DNA of 64,000 nt, from the NCBI RefSeq assembly GCF_030295385.1, contig NZ_AP027079.1, forward strand, positions 248,001 through 312,000. The letters run 5' to 3'. Below the pieces are notes generated by a model. It saw only the letters and a list, made by a program, of their open reading frames with translations. It did not search any database and was not told where the DNA came from. Position numbers and translations under genes: made by a program. Each line of letters opens with the position of its first letter. The first letter of the stretch is position 1. This document shows positions 26,630-34,966 of the stretch, one piece after another. The stretch is from Geothrix oryzae (GTDB taxonomy: Bacteria; Acidobacteriota; Holophagae; Holophagales; Holophagaceae).

Positions 26630-27292
26630 CTATCCGTGGTCGCCGGCAAGCTCGGCCCGGAGGGCATCGAGGTAGGCGAGCAGGGTCCGCTGGCGGCCCG
26701 CGGCGAGCCGTTGCCCTGCCGAGGTCTTCATGCCGGCGGCGAGCTTGAGGAGCTTCCGCTCGAAATGATCGAGGCTCCAGCGCTTGTCATCGAGCTCGCG
26801 GCTGGCGGCCCAGGGATCCTCGGGATGCCAGAGCCCGGCTCCGAAGCTGGCGCCCGTGGCGAAGACCCGGGCGATGCCGATGGCGCCCAGGGCCTCCAGC
26901 CGATCCGCATCCTGCACCACGGCGGCCTCCAGGCTGGCGGGAGCCAGGCCCCCGCTCCAGCTGTGGCTGGCCACCGCCGCGGCGACGGCCTCGGCCTTCG
27001 CCTCCAAGCCGGGCGTCTCCCGGCACCACTGGGGCACGAGCTCCGCCGCCAGCTGGGCCGTGCGGGAGGATTCCGGGTGGTTCTTGGGGCGGTAGACCAG
27101 GTCGTGGAGGAGGGCCGCGGCGACGCAGATGTCGGCCTCGGCGTGTTCGGCCTCGGCCAGGGCCTGGGCCAGGCGGGCCACCCGCAGGATGTGGCCCAGG
27201 TCGTGGGCCGCGTCCCGGAGGAAGGGCTCGCCGGCCAGGTGGGCCCGCAGGCGCGCCAGCAGCGGGTCGTACCAGGGGAAGGGCTGCGTCAC
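26630..27292 (-). CDS. HD-domain phosphohydrolase
   Basis: A 220-residue cytoplasmic protein with the HD metal-binding pattern: His in HDLGHILRVARLA (about 30-42), LLHD (about 60-63), a distal His in ASHSW and Asp in VQDADRLEALGAIG. It belongs to the YedJ/YpgQ-like group that hydrolyses nucleotides, with real substrates mostly unknown. GTG 27292 is chosen because GGAGG lies six bases upstream; the frame extends to ATG 27376 but without a site. It is upstream of the QueD-like gene by 12 bp, in the same direction. Confidence 0.85.
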   Translation of the reverse strand: MTQPFPWYDPLLARLRAHLAGEPFLRDAAHDLGHILRVARLAQALAEAEHAEADICVAAALLHDLVYRPKNHPESSRTAQLAAELVPQWCRETPGLEAKAEAVAAAVASHSWSGGLAPASLEAAVVQDADRLEALGAIGIARVFATGASFGAGLWHPEDPWAASRELDDKRWSLDHFERKLLKLAAGMKTSAGQRLAAGRQRTLLAYLDALRAELAGDHG

Positions 27293-27374
27293 GCCGGACC
27301 TCCGGGGTCCGGTTCCGCCAGGATGATGCCTTGCCTCGGCTTTCTGCTCATGGCTCCAGGCTACCGGTTGTGCC

Positions 27375-27422
27375 AAAAATCACGATTTTTAATATTGAGA
27401 CTCTATCGCATTATTTTAAACT
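27375..27422 (+). promoter_or_regulatory. AT-rich promoter region of bfd with a palindrome
   Basis: AAAAATC-AC-GATTTTT (27375-27390) is a 7-bp inverted repeat with a 2-nt centre, just upstream of TTGAGA (27395-27400) and TAAACT (27417-27422), which are 16 bp apart. The island is strikingly AT-rich for this chromosome. It could hold an iron-responsive operator, but it is not a clear Fur box. Confidence 0.4.
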
Positions 27423-27441
27423 GGATCTCTGAGGTTCGGGC

Positions 27442-27714
27442 ATGTTCCTTTGCGTCTGCAACGCCATCACCGATGACCAGGTCCAGTGGGCCGTGCGGGA
27501 GCGCGGCGCGGAATCGGTCGAAGCGGTCTTCGAGGCGCTGGAGGCGCGGCCCGACTGCCGGCGCTGCCTGGGCTTCATGGAGGAGGCCGTCCTGGCCATC
27601 CGGGCGGGCGAGCCCGTGCGCGTGGGGCACGATCCCCTGGCCACGCCCTGGGGCTGCCGCGGCCGCTGCCGCCCGGCCTGGGGCGAAGCCGCCGAAGTCG
27701 CCAAGGCGAGCTGA
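27442..27714 (+). CDS. bfd: Bacterioferritin-associated ferredoxin
   Basis: A 90-residue [2Fe-2S] protein. CVC at 4-6 and C-x2-C at 39-42 match the Bfd cluster ligands (MFLCVCNAITD start). Bfd donates electrons to bacterioferritin to release stored iron. The C-terminal extension after residue 60 carries two more Cys (GCRGRC) of unknown use. It lies 61 bp upstream of bfr, in the same direction, which fits an iron store and release pair. Confidence 0.93.
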   Translation: MFLCVCNAITDDQVQWAVRERGAESVEAVFEALEARPDCRRCLGFMEEAVLAIRAGEPVRVGHDPLATPWGCRGRCRPAWGEAAEVAKAS

Positions 27715-27721
27715 AAAGTCA

Positions 27722-27750
27722 TTGTGAAGAACCGGCAAAAGTCGCTATCG
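27722..27750 (+). promoter_or_regulatory. Possible bfr promoter
   Basis: TTGTGA (27722-27727) and CTATCG (27745-27750) are 17 bp apart in the bfd-bfr gap. The -10 is poor, so read-through from bfd is equally likely. Confidence 0.25.
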
Positions 27751-27775
27751 TGAGCCCCTTTCCCGGGGAGGCCCC

Positions 27776-28252
27776 ATGCAAGGCGATGCGACCCTCATCC
27801 AGCACTTGAACCGGCTCCTCCGCAACGAACTCACGGCCATCAACCAGTACTTCCTGCATGCGCGCATGTGCCGGAACTGGGGCCTGAAGGAGCTGGGCGA
27901 GCACGAGTACAAGGAATCCATCGACGAGATGAAGCACGCGGACCGGCTCCTGGAGCGGATCCTCTTCCTGGAGGGCCTGCCGAACATGCAGGACCTGCAC
28001 AAGCTCCGCATCGGGCAGAACCCCAAGGAAGTGCTGGCGGGCGATCTGGCGCTGGAGATGGACGCCATGAAGGACCTGCGCGAGACCATCGCCTACGCCG
28101 AGGGCATCCGGGACTATGTGAGCCGGGACCTCGCCCGCGAGATCCTCGCCAGCGAGGAGGAGCATGTGGACTGGCTGGAGACGCAGCTGGACCTCATCGA
28201 CCAGATGGGTCTTCAGAACTTCGTCCAGCGCGCCGCAGGCGGGCTTTCTTAG
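27776..28252 (+). CDS. bfr: Bacterioferritin
   Basis: Forms a 24-subunit iron-storage cage with heme at subunit interfaces. The 158-residue length is standard. Ferroxidase ligands are visible: Glu18, Tyr25, Glu51 and His54, with later Glu and Glu-His in the [10 protein letters not shown] segment. Met52 is the heme ligand, so this is a heme-binding Bfr and not a non-heme ferritin. GGGGAGG lies just before the ATG. It is paired with bfd. Confidence 0.97.
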   Translation: MQGDATLIQHLNRLLRNELTAINQYFLHARMCRNWGLKELGEHEYKESIDEMKHADRLLERILFLEGLPNMQDLHKLRIGQNPKEVLAGDLALEMDAMKDLRETIAYAEGIRDYVSRDLAREILASEEEHVDWLETQLDLIDQMGLQNFVQRAAGGLS

Positions 28253-28356
28253 CGCCTTCCAGGGCTGCAGGTTCCATCGGAGTGGCCGGTGGCCGGCGCT
28301 GAATCCGGCCGTGGCGTGCGTGTCGATGGCTTAAGATGGGCCTTCCTGGAGGATCC

Positions 28357-30105
28357 ATGCGGAGCCTGAAGACGCTGCTGATGAGCCTGCTGCTGGCCCT
28401 GACGGCCTGGGCCCAGAGGGCGGACCCGGCCTTCGACCCGGTGAAGCAGGTGGATCTCACCTTCCAGAAGGGCGCGGTGGTGCTGACGGTGCCGCCCGGC
28501 GCGCACCTGAAGGCGGCCTTCATGGAAGTGGTGAAGAAGGGGGGGCCCGGCACCCTCCAGGTGGGCCCCTTGCCGCCGACCCAGGCGAAAGATGAGATCG
28601 GCGATGGCATCTGGCACGACACGGTGCGGATCCCCGTGCGCGGCGAGGGCCTCCGCGGTCCCGTGACACTGGCCGTGACCTACCAGCCCTGCACCGAGGG
28701 CGAAGGCGGCGTCTGCTTCCCGCCCACCACGCGAACGCTCGAGGTGAAGGCGTCCGAGATTCCTGCCGGCGCCCTTGCAGTCGTTTCGCCGGAGAAGCCT
28801 GCGGTCTCTTCGGTGGAAGAAAAGGCTGGGGAGGCGAAAGTCGCGGCCCCCGCACCCGCAGCCTCGCCCACGCCTGCCCCCACGCCCGCCGCCCCGCAGG
28901 AACACTCGGGCCTGATCTGGTCCCTGCTCCTGGTCTTCCTGGCGGGCATGGGCGCTTCGCTGACGCCCTGCGTGTATCCGATGATCCCCATCACCATGGC
29001 CATCGTGGGGGCGAAGGGCGGCGGCAAGGCCCGGGGCTTCGCGTTGTCGGCGGTGCTGGTGCTGGGCATGGCGGTGACCTACACCACGCTGGGCGTGCTG
29101 GCCGCCAAGAGCGGCGCGGCCTTCGGCGCCTTCGCCCAGAAGCCGGCCTTCCTCGTGCCCGTATCGCTGCTGTTCGCGGCCTTCGCGCTCTCGCTCTTCG
29201 GCGCCTTCGAGATCGCCCTGCCGCCGGGCCTGGCCATGAAGCTCCAGGGTGATGGCTCCCGCAAGGGCTTCGGCGGGGCCTTCCTCATGGGCCTGGTGCT
29301 GGGGCCGCTGTCGGCGCCCTGCGTGGGACCGGTCATCGGCGCCGTGCTGGTGGGCATCGCCCAGCAGGGGGTCGTGTGGCTGGGCGGCCTGCAGCTCTTC
29401 GTGTTCGCCCTGGGCATGGGCGTGCTGTTCATGGCCGTGGGCACCTTCTCGGCGGGCCTCCCCAAGAGCGGCGAGTGGCTCACGCGCTTCAAGCAGGGCA
29501 TGGGGCTCGTGGTGCTCGGCTTCGCGGCCTGGAATGTGCGGCTCGTGGTGCCGGGCTGGCTGAATTTCGCCCTGTGGACCGGGGTGATGCTGGCGGGCGT
29601 GGCGGTCTTCGGCGCCTTCGAGGCGGCTTCGGGCCTGGTGGGGCAGCTGCGGAAGGGTTTCGCGCTGCTGCTGCTGGCGCTGGCCCTGCTGCTGGGCGTG
29701 CGGACGGTGGAGACCTTCCTGGGGGTGGACCTGCTGCCCAAGGGTGGCGCCGTGGCGGCGAAAGAGGAGCATGCCGGGTGGCTGGAGCAGGACCTCGAAG
29801 GCGCGCTGGCCAAAGCCCAGGCCGAGCACAAGGTGGTGCTGGTGGACATCTACGCGGACTGGTGCGCCCAGTGCAAGGAGCTGGATGAGAAGACCTGGCC
29901 GGATCCGGCCCTGAAGGCCTGGATCGCGCAACACGCCATTCCCATCCGCATCGACACCGACGCCAAGCGCAAGGATCTGGCGGCGAAGCTTCAGATCCGC
30001 AGCTACCCGACGGTGCTCCTGCTGGACGCCGAGGGCAGGGAACTGCGCCGCATCCTGGGCTTCCAGAAGCCCGAGACCATCAAGGCCTGGCTCGAGGGAA
30101 AATGA
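28357..30105 (+). CDS. dsbD: Thiol:disulfide interchange protein DsbD
   Basis: Carries reducing power from cytoplasmic thioredoxin to periplasmic thiol proteins. It has 582 residues: a signal peptide (1-19), a periplasmic N-terminal domain (about 20-150), an Ala/Pro linker, an eight-helix core with TPCVYPM (about 205) and APCVGPV (about 325) carrying the redox Cys, and a C-terminal thioredoxin domain with DWCAQC (about 508). ATG 28357 is chosen because GGAGG lies four bases upstream and it begins a proper signal peptide. It is convergent with two exported thioredoxin-fold genes that it may reduce. Confidence 0.95.
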   Translation: MRSLKTLLMSLLLALTAWAQRADPAFDPVKQVDLTFQKGAVVLTVPPGAHLKAAFMEVVKKGGPGTLQVGPLPPTQAKDEIGDGIWHDTVRIPVRGEGLRGPVTLAVTYQPCTEGEGGVCFPPTTRTLEVKASEIPAGALAVVSPEKPAVSSVEEKAGEAKVAAPAPAASPTPAPTPAAPQEHSGLIWSLLLVFLAGMGASLTPCVYPMIPITMAIVGAKGGGKARGFALSAVLVLGMAVTYTTLGVLAAKSGAAFGAFAQKPAFLVPVSLLFAAFALSLFGAFEIALPPGLAMKLQGDGSRKGFGGAFLMGLVLGPLSAPCVGPVIGAVLVGIAQQGVVWLGGLQLFVFALGMGVLFMAVGTFSAGLPKSGEWLTRFKQGMGLVVLGFAAWNVRLVVPGWLNFALWTGVMLAGVAVFGAFEAASGLVGQLRKGFALLLLALALLLGVRTVETFLGVDLLPKGGAVAAKEEHAGWLEQDLEGALAKAQAEHKVVLVDIYADWCAQCKELDEKTWPDPALKAWIAQHAIPIRIDTDAKRKDLAAKLQIRSYPTVLLLDAEGRELRRILGFQKPETIKAWLEGK

Positions 30106-30132
30106 GAAACGGCCCGCAGCGCGGGCCGTTTC
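30106..30132. terminator. Strong hairpin between dsbD and the TlpA-like gene
   Basis: A 12-bp perfect stem (30106-30117 with 30121-30132), GC-rich in the middle, with A/T ends and a 3-nt loop. It lies right after the dsbD stop and before the convergent TlpA-like gene's end, so it can serve both. Confidence 0.75.
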
Positions 30133-30154
30133 CATCTGATCCTGGACAGCGGCT

Positions 30155-31195
30155 TCAGTCCCCCAGGAACTTCGCCAGGGTCTTCTCGAGCTGCCCGCCG
30201 CGCAGCTGGGCGCCGCTGGCCACGATCTTCCCGTCGGGGCCGATGAGCAGGGCCTTGGGGATGCTCATCACACCGTAGTCCCCGGCCAGGGGGCTCTGGA
30301 ATCCGCCCTCGATGAAGGCGTGCTTCCAGGGCATGGGACTCGCCGCCAGCTGGCGGTAGGGGGCGATGTGCTCGACCCTGCGGTCGAAGGACAGGGACAG
30401 GATCTCGAAGGGCTTGGCCTTGAACTTCGCCCAGGCGGCATGCAGGCCGGGCATCTCGACGCGGCAGTCCGGGCACCAGGTGGCCCAGAAGTCGATGAGC
30501 ACGAACTTGCCTTTGAAGGTGTCCACCCCATAGGTGACCTTCGGCTGATCCAGGGCCTTCAGGCTGAAGGCCGGGGCGGGACGGCCCAGGCCGGTCTTGG
30601 CCTCGGCATCGAGGAAGGCCTGGGCCCGCTGGGCCAGGGGACTGCCCGGGAACTGGACGCGGATGGCCTCGAAGGCGGCCTTCCAGCCAGCCTCGTCGCC
30701 GGCTTCCAGCCGCCCGAGGAAGTGGTCGAAGAGCAGGGTCCGGCGCAGGCCCGTATCGGCGTGCTTGGCGCGGGCCTCGGCCACATAGGCGTCCCAGCCC
30801 TTGGGATCGGCCGCAGCGCGGGTCGTGAGCAGGCCGGGATCCAGGCTCCAGGCGGTGGCGGTGGGGGGCACCTCCTTCTGGACCTGGGCCAGGAGGGCCG
30901 CGGTGGGTTCCGTCTTGGCCAGCTGCAAATGGAAGAGGGTGCTCACCAGCAGGGCTTCGCGCACCTCGGCCTGCGTTTCACCGGCGAGACGGGCCTGTAG
31001 GTCCGCCAGCTCCTTCGCGCAGTCACCGCGGAAATCCTTGGTGTTCTTCCCGGCCTGGATGTGGGCGGTGCGCGCCGCCATCACCGACCTGGCCTTGGCG
31101 CGGGCCGCTTCGAGCACGGCTTGGGCCCCGGCCGCGGGAGCCGGCGCCTGCAGCGCGGGCAGGGCCGTCATCAGGCAGATCAGGGGCAGGGGCAT
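30155..31195 (-). CDS. Exported TlpA-like thioredoxin-fold protein
   Basis: A 346-residue protein with a signal peptide, a helical N-terminal half of about 200 residues, and a C-terminal TlpA/AhpC-type thioredoxin domain with FWATWCPDCRVEMP (active Cys pair about 243 and 246) and the cis-Pro segment SIPKALLIGPDG. It is likely a periplasmic thiol reductase. It follows another redoxin gene on the same strand, 102 bp away; the gap holds 12-bp tandem repeats. Confidence 0.88.
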   Translation of the reverse strand: MPLPLICLMTALPALQAPAPAAGAQAVLEAARAKARSVMAARTAHIQAGKNTKDFRGDCAKELADLQARLAGETQAEVREALLVSTLFHLQLAKTEPTAALLAQVQKEVPPTATAWSLDPGLLTTRAAADPKGWDAYVAEARAKHADTGLRRTLLFDHFLGRLEAGDEAGWKAAFEAIRVQFPGSPLAQRAQAFLDAEAKTGLGRPAPAFSLKALDQPKVTYGVDTFKGKFVLIDFWATWCPDCRVEMPGLHAAWAKFKAKPFEILSLSFDRRVEHIAPYRQLAASPMPWKHAFIEGGFQSPLAGDYGVMSIPKALLIGPDGKIVASGAQLRGGQLEKTLAKFLGD

Positions 31196-31259
31196 GGATC
31201 CTCCGGCGGGCGGTTCGGCCTCGCCGGACAGAATACCTCGAAAGGTGAGGTCTTTCCCG

Positions 31260-31303
31260 GGTCAGGGCCCAGGTCAGGGCCCAGGTCAGGGCCCGGGTCA
31301 GGG
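31260..31303. repeat. 12-bp tandem repeat, ~3.7 copies
   Basis: GGTCAGGGCCCA-type units begin at 31260, 31272, 31284 and 31296 (the last partial). The unit's TCA supplies the stop codon of the upstream redoxin gene (31298-31300). Confidence 0.9.
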
Positions 31304-32047
31304 TTTGACGGGCTCCGTCACCGGGGCTGCCGGGGGCGGCGGGGGCAGGGGCCGCTCCCGGAGGGCCCACTGGATGGCCTCGCCCACGAAGCCGTCCTTG
31401 TAGCCGATGTGGAGCTGGGCCAGGTTCCCCTCGCGGTCGATGACGAACAGGGCCGGGAGGGAATGGACGATGTCCATGAAGTTGGAGGGGCCCTCCTTGC
31501 CGAGGCCGGGCGTGTAGACGGGCATCTTCGACGCCTCGAAGAACTGGCGGTTCTTGGTTATAAAGGTGTTGATGGCGCGCCAGCCGCCCTGGATGCCGCC
31601 GCCATCCTGCTGGTTCTCGTCGAAGTTCACGGCGAGGATGTCGAAGCCGAACTGATCGCGCTTGGGGTAGAGGGAGGCGAACTCCATGAGCATCTTCGCG
31701 GAGGGGTCGCAGCGGACGCTCCAGAGACCGACGAGGACGATCTTCCCCTTCAGGGCGGCCACGGAGGTGCCCTTGCCCTTGGCGTCGTAGGCGGCGAAGG
31801 CGGCCACGGACCGGCGCTGGCCCTGGGGGAAGAACTGGCGCCCCTGCTGGTACGAGAGGAGGCCCGTGCTGTCGGCGCCGACCTGGCCGCCGGTGGTGCC
31901 CGGAGCCGCGGCCCCGTAGTTGAGGGCCGTCTTTTCCTGGCTCACCCTCGGACAGATGGGATCGGTGGGCGAGTTGGCGTTCTTGTAGATGCCCTGGGCG
32001 CTCAGGCCCAGGGACGCCAGGAGAAGGCTGCAGAGCAGGCGCGGCAT
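31298..32047 (-). CDS. Exported redoxin-like protein with a degenerate active site
   Basis: A 249-residue protein with a signal peptide and a TlpA/AhpC-like thioredoxin fold: GKIVLVGLWSVRCDPS at about 105-120, then ILAVNFDEN, and SLPALFVIDREGNL with the cis-Pro. The usual WCxxC is reduced to one Cys (SVRCDPS), so it cannot form the normal intramolecular disulfide. It may be a binding or peroxide-type redoxin. The C-terminus is a Pro-rich tail that ends inside the 12-bp tandem repeat. Confidence 0.75.
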   Translation of the reverse strand: MPRLLCSLLLASLGLSAQGIYKNANSPTDPICPRVSQEKTALNYGAAAPGTTGGQVGADSTGLLSYQQGRQFFPQGQRRSVAAFAAYDAKGKGTSVAALKGKIVLVGLWSVRCDPSAKMLMEFASLYPKRDQFGFDILAVNFDENQQDGGGIQGGWRAINTFITKNRQFFEASKMPVYTPGLGKEGPSNFMDIVHSLPALFVIDREGNLAQLHIGYKDGFVGEAIQWALRERPLPPPPPAAPVTEPVKP

Positions 32048-32074
32048 GGGTACCTCGTGGGGAGTGCCCTCACG

Positions 32075-33535
32075 CTACCGGAAGCTCCGCACCAGGTCGA
32101 GCCCCGCCTCGGTGCGGCTCAGGTACCAGGTCAGGGCCTGGCCATCCACGAGACGCACGATGGCCTCCGGGAACCGCTTCTGCAGCTCCGCCTGATGGCG
32201 CCGATTGAAGCGGTAGGGCTCCGAGGGCAGGAGGATGAGTTCCGGGGCCAGGGCCGCCAGGTCCTCGTCCGACAGCACGGGATAGCGGTCCGGCCCCACG
32301 GGCGTGAATCCCCCCTGGCGCAGCAGGTCGGCCAGGTAGGTGTCGGGCCCGGAGCTCATCCAGGGCTCCCTCCAGATGAGCGGGAGGGCGCGGGGGCCCC
32401 TGCGACGGCGGCCCTTGAGGGAGGCCTCCAGGGCCGCTGCGCGGGCCTCCCCGGCCTCGGGAACGCCCAGCCGCGTTCCGAGCTCGCGCCAGGCCGCGGC
32501 GCAGTCCTTCAGCGTGCGGATCTCCAGGGCCAGCCAGGGGATGCCCAGGGCCGTGAGGGCGTCGGCGACCCCTTTGGGGTTCTCGTCCCGCTCGAGGATC
32601 ACCAGGTCCGGGGCGAGGTCCCGGATGCGGTCCAGGTCGGGATCCTTGGTGCCGCCCACGGCGGGGACGGTGTTGCGGATCCAGCGAGGCTCGATGCAGT
32701 AGCGGGTGCGGCCTGCGATCCGCGTCGCCAGGCCCCACTGCACCAGCAGCTCCGTGACCGAGGGCACCAGGCTGATGATGCGCTGGGGGATGCCATCCGT
32801 GGGGGCCTGGGCCGCCGGGGCCGCGGACTGAAGACTGGGGACCGAAGACTGAAGACGGGAGACCGTCGGGGCCAGCCGGACCCCCAGGTGCGGGTCCTTC
32901 ATCTGCCCCTGTCCCGTGGGGCAGAGGTCGAGGAGGGGGCAGGCGCCGCAGTCCGGCCGCCGGGCGTCGCAGACACGACGGCCGTGGAAGATGAGCTGGT
33001 GGTGCAGCTCGATCCAGTCCTCCCGCGGGAAGAGGCGGCAGAGATCCGCCTCCACCTTCTCGGGCGTGGCGGCCTTGGACAGCCCCAGGCGCCGGGCCAC
33101 GCGGAAGATGTGGGTGTCCACGGCCAGGGCGGGCACGCCGAAGGCGTTGGCCAGCACGACATTGGCGGTCTTCTGGCCCACGCCCGGGAGAGCCCCGAGG
33201 GCCGCAGGGTCCGAGGGCACCACGCCGCCGTGGCGGGCCATCAGGGCCTGCCCCAGGCCGATGAGGTTCTTGGCCTTGTTGTGGTAGAAGCCCGTGGATT
33301 TGATGAGGGCCTCCAGCTCTGTCGGGCGCGCCTCGGCCAGGGCGGCCGCGTCGGGATAGCGGACGAAGAGGGCGGGTGTGGTGAGGTTCACGCGGGCATC
33401 CGTGCACTGGGCACTCAGGATGGTGGCCACCACCAGCTGGAACGGATCCGCGTGATCCAAGGCGCAGTGGGCATCGGGGTAGGCAGCACGGAGCCGGCGC
33501 TGAAGCTCGGCGGGGGCGGGTCTGGGCGGGCGCAT
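32075..33535 (-). CDS. nth: Endonuclease III fused to a BtuF-like metal/corrinoid-binding domain
   Basis: A 486-residue two-part protein. Residues 1-210 are a complete Nth: the helix-hairpin-helix PGVGQKTANVV with catalytic Lys122, Asp140 in VDTHIF, and the 4Fe-4S ligands Cys189, Cys196, Cys199 and Cys205. Residues about 250-486 match the helical-backbone receptor fold of BtuF (RIISLVPSVTELLVQWGL start). The linker (about 225-240) is encoded by an imperfect repeat of GTCTTCAGTC. No signal peptide is present, so the receptor part would be cytoplasmic. The fusion is directly visible; its use is unknown. Confidence 0.88.
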   Translation of the reverse strand: MRPPRPAPAELQRRLRAAYPDAHCALDHADPFQLVVATILSAQCTDARVNLTTPALFVRYPDAAALAEARPTELEALIKSTGFYHNKAKNLIGLGQALMARHGGVVPSDPAALGALPGVGQKTANVVLANAFGVPALAVDTHIFRVARRLGLSKAATPEKVEADLCRLFPREDWIELHHQLIFHGRRVCDARRPDCGACPLLDLCPTGQGQMKDPHLGVRLAPTVSRLQSSVPSLQSAAPAAQAPTDGIPQRIISLVPSVTELLVQWGLATRIAGRTRYCIEPRWIRNTVPAVGGTKDPDLDRIRDLAPDLVILERDENPKGVADALTALGIPWLALEIRTLKDCAAAWRELGTRLGVPEAGEARAAALEASLKGRRRRGPRALPLIWREPWMSSGPDTYLADLLRQGGFTPVGPDRYPVLSDEDLAALAPELILLPSEPYRFNRRHQAELQKRFPEAIVRLVDGQALTWYLSRTEAGLDLVRSFR

Positions 33536-33606
33536 GGGACCAGGATAGATCGGCGGCCCCGCCGCGGGAGTCGACGGTTTCGATAGACTGGAGGATGAGG
33601 TGCCAG

Positions 33607-34467
33607 ATGCCCACCGCCCTTACGGGAAAGCTCAACTGCCAGGAAACCGCCCGGCACTACCTGGAGTTGGTGCGTTCCAATGTGAAGAAGCTGGGCTTCT
33701 CGCCGGGCCTGGGCGTCATCCTCGGCAGCCACGATCCCGGCAGCGTCACCTATCAGCGCTGGCTCATGAAGGACTGCGAGGACCTGGGCATCGCCGCGGC
33801 GGACCTGCGGGTGGAGAACGGCATGCAGCTGGTGAAGCTCATCGCCCGCCTCAACCAGGACGAGAAGACCCACGGCGTGTTCATCTTCTATCCCCTGCGC
33901 TATCCCGAGATCAAGGATGACGAGGTCATGGATCTGGTGGACCCCAGCAAGGACATCGAGGGCCTGCACGCCATCAACATCGGCTTCCTGACCAAGTACC
34001 GGAAGCGGCTGGATGACGGATCCCAGCACCGCTGCATGACGCCGTGCACCGCGCGGGCCATCGTGAAGACCCTCAAGCGGGGCTTCGGCGACAACTGGCT
34101 GGCGGGCAAGACGGTGCTCGTCATCAACGACAGCCTGCGCATCGGCCGCCCTCTGACGGCCATGGTGGCCAACCTGAAGGGCACGCCCATCCTCTGCCAC
34201 GCCGCCACCAACCAGACGCACCTGGAGGGCTTCATCCGCATGGCCGATGTCATCGTGAGCGCCGTGCCGGCGCCCGGGTATCAGATCCGCACGGACTGGA
34301 TCAAGGACGGGGCGCTCTGCTTCGACCTCAGCGGCGACGGGAACTTCGACTACGAGGCCCTGGACCGCCGGGGCATCCCCTACACCGACACCACCAAGAA
34401 CAGCGTGGGGAAGGTCACCCGCGCCATGGCCCTGCTCAACCTCACCTACGCGGCGGGCGTGGAGTAG
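33607..34467 (+). CDS. Methylenetetrahydrofolate dehydrogenase, MTD1-like (FolD superfamily)
   Basis: Oxidises 5,10-methylene-tetrahydrofolate, probably with NAD. The 286-residue protein has the FolD fold but departs from bacterial FolD at key places. The catalytic Lys of the YVxxK motif is Leu53 (YQRWL), and the usual PLP motif reads YPLRYP. DPSKDIEGL, TPCTARAIVKTL and INDSLRIGRPLTAMVAN resemble yeast Mtd1, which lacks cyclohydrolase activity. Start: ATG 33607 has GAGG at a good distance; ATG 33595 directly abuts its own GGAGG. It is divergent from the nth fusion. Confidence 0.85.
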   Translation: MPTALTGKLNCQETARHYLELVRSNVKKLGFSPGLGVILGSHDPGSVTYQRWLMKDCEDLGIAAADLRVENGMQLVKLIARLNQDEKTHGVFIFYPLRYPEIKDDEVMDLVDPSKDIEGLHAINIGFLTKYRKRLDDGSQHRCMTPCTARAIVKTLKRGFGDNWLAGKTVLVINDSLRIGRPLTAMVANLKGTPILCHAATNQTHLEGFIRMADVIVSAVPAPGYQIRTDWIKDGALCFDLSGDGNFDYEALDRRGIPYTDTTKNSVGKVTRAMALLNLTYAAGVE

Positions 34468-34486
34468 CGGGCGCCAGGCCGAGTTC

Positions 34487-34936
34487 CTAGAACCGGGTGG
34501 TCAGCGCCAGGCCCAGGTTGCTGCGGCGGCGGGGGGTGAGGCCGTCCGTGAAGGGACGCTCCAGGTGCTCGCCTTCCAGGCTGAGGGCCCAGGCCGGGTG
34601 GAAGGCCCAGCCGATCCGCAGGCGGGGGCCGACGAAGGCCCCCTCTCCGGGCGGCACCTCGACGATGGCGCCGAGGCCGATGAAGGTGCGGTGGGAGGTG
34701 GCGTTGGCATCGACCACGAAGCGGAGGGCGTTGTCGCCGTCGTCCCAATGGCGCACCCCCAGGCCGACGCCCAGATGGAGGTGGGTGAGGTCGCCTCGGT
34801 CCCGCACCTGGAAATCGGTGATGGGCACCGTGAACTCCGCGGCGGTGGCGCGGGGCTGGCGGATGACCGACACCAGGGCCGACTGCGCCATCAGGGGCAG
34901 GGCAGACAGGGACAGGGCGAGGAGGAGGCGTCGCAT
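34487..34936 (-). CDS. Small exported beta-barrel-like protein, unknown function
   Basis: A 149-residue protein with a Sec signal peptide (about 1-18), alternating polar/apolar strands and a C-terminal Phe, as in outer-membrane barrels. About eight strands are possible. No family was recognised. It converges with the MTD1-like gene and follows the acetyltransferase gene. Confidence 0.65.
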   Translation of the reverse strand: MRRLLLALSLSALPLMAQSALVSVIRQPRATAAEFTVPITDFQVRDRGDLTHLHLGVGLGVRHWDDGDNALRFVVDANATSHRTFIGLGAIVEVPPGEGAFVGPRLRIGWAFHPAWALSLEGEHLERPFTDGLTPRRRSNLGLALTTRF

Positions 34937-34966
34937 GGGAAGGCTACCGCACTGGCTGGCGCCGGT

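Noticed and set aside
27293-27376. N-terminal extension of the HD hydrolase to ATG 27376
   Set aside because: The extension is not conserved-looking, and GTG 27292 has GGAGG at ideal spacing.
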